64,000 nt of DNA from Dama dama (lineage: Eukaryota > Chordata > Mammalia > Artiodactyla > Cervidae). The stretch is from the NCBI RefSeq assembly GCF_033118175.1, contig NC_083681.1, positions 15,580,001-15,644,000 on the forward strand, read 5' to 3'. Both the position numbers and the translations under genes were made by a program. The notes beneath the pieces were generated by a model. It was not told the DNA's origin. It saw only the letters and a program-made list of their open reading frames with translations, and did no database searches. The number at the start of each line of letters is the position of its first letter. Position 1 is the first letter of the stretch. This document shows positions 58,034 through 64,000 of the stretch, one piece after another.

Positions 58034-58163
58034 GTGTATGTTAGTTTCTCAGTTGTGTCCGACTCTTTGCGACCCCATGGACTATAGCCCGCCAGGCTCC
58101 TCTGTCCATGGGATTCTCCAGGCAAGAATACTGGAGTGGGTTGTCATTTCTTCCTCCAAGGGC
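58034..58163 (-). mobile_element. Bov-A SINE in MIR (minus), truncated
   Basis: Minus-strand tail and body; the tRNA-like head is absent. Lies about 100 bases from an oppositely oriented copy. Confidence 0.93.
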
Positions 58164-58240
58164 TCTGACAGAGACAGGACTTAAATCCAGATCTCTGAGG
58201 TCGAAGCTTGGACTCTTAACCACCACAATGTATTATTGCC

Positions 58241-61200
58241 TCAAAAGACATTAGAAGACAGAAAACAGTGTTTACAATCTTTCTGGGGCCACTGAGAAAG
58301 ACATAATAATAGTTATAAACCAGAAGCCTTAAATACACAAAGAAAGCAAATCGTGGATAGAGTCGCTTACTGGGGACCAAAATAGTAGAGCAGTGATTGC
58401 AATTAGGCTCTGAGAAGGGGTGCGTTTTGATCTGGGATTTGAAGACTGTGAAAGAAATACACTGGTTGAAAAGAAAGACCCTCTTTGAGATTGAAATGGC
58501 ATATAGGGAGACATGACAAATGCAGAGAACCAGTCATGTATAAGGAAGTATTTTATCCTCTAGAAATCCAACTAGTGGATACAAGATATTAATTGTGAGC
58601 CAGGTACAGGGAAGAGATGTATGTTTGGGGATAGGGGCTCAAGTCCCAGAGGCATCAATCCTGCTGACATCCTGGATTAAAAGCAATTTACAAGGTTGCA
58701 GTTGGTGAGATTTCCCAGTTTAAATCTGTCCTGGGTTGTATCTAAAAGGCAAATGAAATAAACAGTAGCAATATTTTGGAGGATTAGGAGCTTTCTGAGT
58801 TAAGACTGTGCTTTTAATATTTTAAGCAGACTCAAGCAAGATAGTAAACAGTTTTCTTAGCAGAATGGTGCAAAATGAGCTCTTTTACTTGTCTGATTTA
58901 TACCATGGCCATTCATAATGGGCTGGATAGGTGGTGGTTGTTTTTTTTCCATCAGGGAGCAGTCAGTTAGCAGTCAATTCAAGGCCCAGGTTAGTACATT
59001 CTGCTCTCATTTATTTTAAGAATGATAAGTGTTGATTTATCATGAAATGAATTCACAGAAAGGAAGCGTGACATATTTCAGCTTAAAGATAAGTTTCAAG
59101 AAGAATGTAAGCCTGTCCTGGGAAACAGAGGTTCTCATCAGCTGGGAAAGACTTTCTGCCTAGTCTGCTGCTCTGACACAGGGAATTACTGTTGATTCCC
59201 AATTTTGACTTGTTTAAAGTTTTATTTTCCAATCTAGGTGGATTTATTTTCCCTCTTCAAAGAATATGGCCACACATGAAGGATTGGAACCTGTCAGGTG
59301 GAGAATTCATCTCAGTCATGTAATTACTGGGCTGAGCAGGTTAGATCAAAGTGAGGGCATTGTGTTGCTATAGGACATTGCTTCAAAGAGCAGTTAAACT
59401 GCAAACACTATAAAGGCTTTATTGTCCCTCATTTCGTGTCATTTAAATCATCAACAATCATTTCCCATGAATGTATGGCAAATACTGGGATTTTAATTCC
59501 TGCTTGAAAAAAAAAAAAATCTGCATTGAGACCTTCCTGGAAAGCAAAGGAAGTTTTCTGTCTTCCATTATGCATTCTCATTTCCGGGCATGAAAGGCTT
59601 AAATTAGCTGAAGTGTAGGTTTTGGTGGGTTTTTTTGTTTTTTTTTTTCAATTATAACCAAATATCTCTGTAAACCTCTTCATGTTTCATAGAGCCAGTT
59701 AAGCAGTTTCCTCTTAGATGTGTCTTTGATGTGAAAATAAACACAGGCTGGAGTGAAAGCTGAGGTCTCCCTAAAGGAGCATCTCTCTGTATGGTTCATA
59801 GTTACTCGGGTTAACATTAGACCAGAGAAAACACACATCAACACCCTGCACTGAACTTAGATACAGTTGCTATAAAAAAAATATTTCTTCAAAAGTTTCA
59901 AAAGAATGATGACCTCAATGCCAAGAACATCAAAGGAGCTGTTAGGTACTTTAAGGTACTTTGCCAAACGACCTTCTAAATGCTGCTTAACATTCCTTTG
60001 TAATGGAGTTAAAGATGAGCCTGAAATTGCAGGGACCTCTTAAAAGGTCTGCTCATCCCTCCCACCTCTGTCTCCAGGTGATCGCATCCAAACCAGTTAA
60101 CACGTTGCAGACCTGGGTTGTCTAAACATGATTCAGATGGAAGTCTTATGCTCAGGATGTTCTTGTGCGCTGAAGGGAGAATTGGTGGAGATATCATCTC
60201 TGGACCTCCTCTGGGTTAGGCCCTGTCGAGTTCTGTGCAGACAATGGGAACCCTGTTAGAATCCTGTTGTCATGGAACCGCCGCCCTCATTCTTAATTCA
60301 TAATGCTCTCCTTTCATAAAGGCTGTGGAAGAGCTGGGTTAATGACCACACGTGGAAAGTTGAAAGAGAAACCAAAGTAAATGTGTTTTAGCCTCTGCTC
60401 AGCTTTTCAGTTTTAATCAATCCCAAAAAAAAGTGCATTTACCTTATGAAAACTCTAACTGGAACGTAATTATTGGCTTTATTACATCTTTGGTTGAGAA
60501 TCGTTTGTTGTTAGTAACAGAAGGCCCCTTAATTAAAGTATCAAAATGGGAAGACGAGGCATAGGTGTGTATGTTGGGGGGAGATTTATTGGAAGGTTAC
60601 AGGGTATCTCAATTGTGGGAAATACAACTGACTCTCCCAAAGGGCTAGAACCAGGAATTGGAAAGCTTCAGGAATCTCGTACGTCTGTCTCTCTCCCACT
60701 TCTTCCCCCTCCGCCTCTCTTTCAGCATGGCTTCTCATCCTGACAATTCCACAGTCAGTTTCATTCTCCCATCTCCATAGACTTGCTTTCTCTGCTGCTC
60801 ACTGTACATACACAACTGAGAATGTTTCCGTAACAGGCAGCCCTCCACCTCTCCCATTTCAAGGGCACAGAGACTGTTGAGAAGGTCTTGTTTCAATTTC
60901 TGATTACTAAAATAATCATTAAAATGGTTCTGCTTGAATCAAATGTCCACCTTGATCCAGCCTGCTTGGGGCCCAGGGAGATGGGGTGTCCTGCCATCAG
61001 AAGCAAGCCCCGTACCCGGTTCTTGTTAAGCGTGGTTATTTAGCAAGGGCAGCCCTCCTGAATAACATGGTCACTTCAGTCCTAATTCCATAGGTAATAT
61101 ATATGCTCTATGTAGAAAAATTAGGAGACACAGACACATGAGAAGTGGGAGGGGAAAAATCATCATCCTGCTAACCAGAAAGTACTTCAGAATCTTGAAG

Positions 61201-61250
61201 TGTTTCCTTCTAGACATTTTCACTGACTTTAAACAAATTTTTTATCTCCT
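58241..61250. other. Long unique block, no gene seen
   Basis: The longest repeat-poor region of the window (3 kb). No convincing exon. Short A and T homopolymers occur at about 59506-59519 and 59636-59649. Confidence 0.5.
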
Positions 61251-61274
61251 ATTGGTTTGTGTTACACTAGAGAT

Positions 61275-61325
61275 GAAGTTCAGTGGTCACCAAGACAGAC
61301 AGGAAGTACAGTGGTCACCAAGACA
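61275..61325 (+). repeat. Short direct duplication, 28-base period
   Basis: gaagttcagtggtcaccaag.. (61275-61297) recurs as gaagtacagtggtcaccaag.. (61303-61325), 22/23 identical. Confidence 0.85.
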
Positions 61326-61339
61326 CCAAGCCTCCCTCT

Positions 61340-61620
61340 CTGGGGCTCGTTATAACATGGGAGACGGACTTAAAAAACGGAAGCAAATGAACACGAGTCT
61401 TCCAGAACTACAATAAGCACTGTAGAGGGAACAGTCAAGAGGTTGAGATGGAAGAGAACCCTGAGGGCATATCTGAGGTCAGTGGTCAGGGAAAACCTCT
61501 GCTGGGGTCACACTGGAGGAAAAGAAGGAGCTAGCTATGGTAAGAATGGGAAGGGGTAGAGAGAGTGAAGAGTTCCAGAACATCACACACTGAAGACCTG
61601 AAGCTGAAGTCGCCTTTGAT
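61340..61620 (-). mobile_element. L2 fragment (antisense)
   Basis: 'gtcagtggtcagggaaaacc', 'aaaagaaggagctagctatg' and 'gagtgaagagttccagaaca' resemble the antisense L2 3' UTR. Confidence 0.55.
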
Positions 61621-61649
61621 GTTTGGGGAAATTGTTAGAAAGTAATACA

Positions 61650-62345
61650 GCGGCTTAGGCGTGAGAGGGCCGTCCTGTCTCGTTGCTATGAGAACACACG
61701 GGGGCCGCGCGGCATTCATGTGGAGGGTAGAGGCACAGTCACGCGGAGAGAGGCGAAACGTGGGGTCAGGTTCTCAGAATGTGGTTGCCAAACACGGTGC
61801 CGAAAGCAGAGGGGGCCCGGGGGAGAAGGAAGAACGTGGTCGAAGACAAGGAGACTGAGCGAACAGGGAAGCTTAGTAGCCACTCAAGTCGGACAAACCA
61901 CTGAGGACGAGAGAGAAACGCCACAGGGAATTAGGAGTCACTGAGGGGGTTATTATTTTTTTTTTATTATTATTATTTTACAAAAAGGGGGCAACTTCCC
62001 CGTACCCGGGTTTAACCCCCCAAATAATGAACCGACCGACAGCTCTGGGATGGTATGAGGGCACGCTCTCTGCCAGCTGGGGGGTGTTCCTGATGTTCAC
62101 ACCGGCCAGCGTTCTGGAATGAGTCCAGCAGCCGCCAGCACAAGGAAAGAGCGCGCTCTGAGAACACCGCGCCTCCCCTCTGACTCCGGGACTTCTCGGC
62201 CCAGCGCCCGGCGGCCCCGCCATGGGACGGAGAGCGGCTGAGAGTCGGTCCTGTGGTTTATGAAGGGGGTGTGGCTCATGGCCAACGGCAGAGGCTCATG
62301 GCCGTCCCGTAAACTGGCTCATCGAGTGTTCCCAGGCCGCTGGCT
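61650..62345. promoter_or_regulatory. CpG-rich block (candidate CpG island)
   Basis: By my count about 26 CpGs lie between 61978 and 62345 and roughly 20 more between 61650 and 61930, far above the flanks. A T-rich, TTA-repeat stretch at about 61950-61977 separates the halves. The richest part is 62150-62225 (tctcggcccagcgcccggcg). Frames are open on both strands but none is recognisable. It could be a distal or alternative promoter, an orphan CpG island, or a minus-strand retrocopy with the T-rich stretch as its tail. Confidence 0.45.
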
Positions 62346-63029
62346 GCCCAGTGAGTCCAGTCATCCCCCAGTGAGTTGGAGCTAGTGCTGGGAGTGAGCT
62401 CCTGTGACATGAGATGGACAAACGCTCTCTCTTCCATGGACTCCTTGGAGGCACAAGGAAGTGGAAAGACAGGCAGACCTGAATCAGTGACCAAAGACAC
62501 TATTAGACAGATCGTGCTAAGATGATTAAAGCAGGAAGAAAGAACGTGAGGGAGACCAGAAGGGGGAGGCCTCACAAGGGAGATGCGTTGACCTTGATCT
62601 CGGCCCCTTAGAGTGAAAGCTTCCAGACTGGGCCCTCCAGCTGAGGAGGAGAGTAGCCTCTTGATTGATGGTACTTAATACATTGTACATTCTGCTGAGG
62701 AGGACATTTAGAGATTTCCAGAGTACCATCAACATTGTAGACAAAGCATTTGCTTTGGTTTTTGCTTCAATATATTTTGGGTGAAAAAATGAGTCATGAT
62801 TAAAGTGTTTCATGCACAGAGTGGTTGGGTTTTTCAGGCTTTTACAGACCCTTCTGTTCATTTTCTGTCAGACACAGAGGGTCCATCTCTGAAAGGTGGC
62901 CCTGCAGGCCCCTGCTCTCTGACGATTGTAGCAACTAGTCAGGATGACCAAGGAGATAGTCACCAGGATACTCACACTGGTTACTGCTAAGTAGATCTGG
63001 AGTGACTACTGGTTAAGCTAGTAGACAAC
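62346..63029. other. Unique sequence, no gene seen
   Basis: Minus-strand frames at 62276-62861 have no known motif. Confidence 0.45.
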
Positions 63030-63041
63030 ATGGCAGAATTC

Positions 63042-63433
63042 GTTGTTCAGTCACTCAGTCGTGTCCAACTCTTTGCGACCCCATGGGCTGCAGCATGCCA
63101 GGCTCCCTGTCCTTCACTGTCTCCTGAAGTTTGCTCAAACTCATGTCCATTGAGTTGGTGATGCCATCCAACCATCTCATCCTCTGTTGTCCCCTTCTCC
63201 TCCTGCCTTCAATCTTTCCCAGCATCAGGGTGTTTTCCAATGAATCGTTCTTCTCATCAGGTGGCCAAAATATTGGAGCTTCAGCTTAACTGTCAGTACT
63301 TCCAAAGAATATTCAGGGTTGATTTCCTTTAGTATTGACTGGTTGGATCTCCTTGCTGGTCTAAGGGACTCTCAAGAGTCTTCTCCAGCACCACAGTTTG
63401 AAAGTATCAATTCTTCAGCTCTCAGCCTTCTTT
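63042..63433 (-). mobile_element. BovB LINE 3' fragment, minus strand, with TSD
   Basis: Antisense BovB from 'tcactcagtcgtgtccaact' to 'cagctctcagccttctt'. A minus-strand frame at 63055-63240 still carries 'MLGKIEGRRRRGQQRMRWLD'. Flanks atggcagaattc (63030-63041) and atggcagaatac (63434-63445) form a 10/12 duplication. It lacks the extreme TTCAG tail. Confidence 0.94.
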
Positions 63434-63445
63434 ATGGCAGAATAC

Positions 63446-64000
63446 TTCTACCTTGAACTTTTTAATTTCATCTCAACATTCCCCTGTTGCTAGACAACAA
63501 GTTTTGTTGACCCCATCACTAGCAGTGTAGCAGAATATCATCAATCAATCATATTATTTGCATATCTGGGGGACATTTCCTTGGAAGGGAGAGGGAGGGA
63601 CTCCTTCCTATCTTTCCAAGCAAAGGCCACTCCCCTCCACAGCTATAATCCCATGCTCCCCTCTGCAGAGCAACCATCACATTGCACTGTTACTTTCTGT
63701 TTTATTTCCAGACAGACTGGTACCTTCCTTTTCATTTGTTTGTTTTATCAGCTCTCGCATGTATTGAGCACTGTGTTCCAAAACCAATTTTGCAGGCTCT
63801 TTGTGCTCTAAACAAGAACCCTAAGACACTCAGTCTCACCGAACATCTCCTTGGTGCTAAGTAGATATCTTTTGAATGGATGAGTAAGCAAATGTTGTTT
63901 TACACATGAGGAGAAGCTCATCTTGTTGCCTTCAGTTTGCCTTTATCTAGCATATGCCTGGCATGTAATAGTCAGGACGGCAGGAAGCATCTCAGAGGCC
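63446..64000. other. Unique sequence, no gene seen
   Basis: Short overlapping frames at 63558-63864 have no domain. No recognised repeat to the window end. Confidence 0.45.

Larger units (their letters stand above)
57640..58240 (-). mobile_element. MIR SINE split by two Bov SINEs
   Basis: Three antisense MIR pieces: about 57640-57732, 57931-58033 ('aggaaattgaggctcagaga') and 58164-58240 ('cagagacaggacttaaatcc'). Confidence 0.78.

Noticed and set aside
1..64000. CRISPR arrays, operons, prophage or bacterial elements
   Set aside because: No regularly spaced identical repeats with unique spacers, no dense coding and no ribosome binding sites. The repeat content is purely mammalian.

Overview
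This window is nuclear DNA from a ruminant, most likely a bovid. Two ruminant-specific repeat families show this. The first is about 27 Bov-A/Bov-tA SINEs, with a tRNA-like head and a BovB-derived tail, in both orientations. The second is three fragments of the BovB (RTE) LINE. CHR-type SINEs and an L1 whose 5' region, coding remnants and 3' UTR look like the cattle L1 (L1-BT) agree with this. Sequence alone does not separate cattle from yak, buffalo, sheep or goat. All family names come from recognition by eye, without a database search.

I could not support any intact host protein-coding gene, rRNA or tRNA gene. All the long open frames examined lie in transposons, in antisense reads of transposons or in low-complexity DNA. 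The window reads as intergenic DNA or part of a very large intron. About half is recognisable transposon sequence; the rest is single-copy DNA with no gene I can name.

Layout. At 0-3 kb there is unique DNA, two SINE pieces and a small CpG-rich block at 1.94-2.18 kb with a YY1-like motif around an ATG. At 3-9 kb there are an L1 3' end, a Tigger element, a hAT element, and old L2 and MIR fragments with SINEs inserted. From 9 to 16 kb is mostly unique sequence, with an L1 3' end split by a SINE. From 16 to 21 kb there are two diverged copies of an unidentified segment, a CHR SINE next to BovB, a Tigger element hit twice by SINEs, and an antisense L1. From 21 to 27 kb is mostly unique. From 27 to 37 kb is L1-dominated: an L1 with an inverted 5' part (27.3-27.9 kb), a deleted antisense L1 (28.3-28.9 kb), two hAT elements, and a nearly complete but dead L1-BT (about 30.4-36.4 kb), followed by a MER1-like hAT with SINEs. 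From 37 to 64 kb unique blocks alternate with SINEs, L2, MIR, two BovB fragments and a solo MLT1 LTR. A second CpG-rich block lies at 61.65-62.35 kb.

The sequence shows a layered history. Old L2, MIR, hAT, Tigger and MLT1 copies form the base. L1 and CHR elements came next, and Bov SINEs sit inside many of these, often with visible target-site duplications. I found no previously undescribed multi-gene system. The points best worth a second look are the two CpG-rich blocks, the inverted L1, the unidentified duplicated segment, and the pattern of damage in the large L1.
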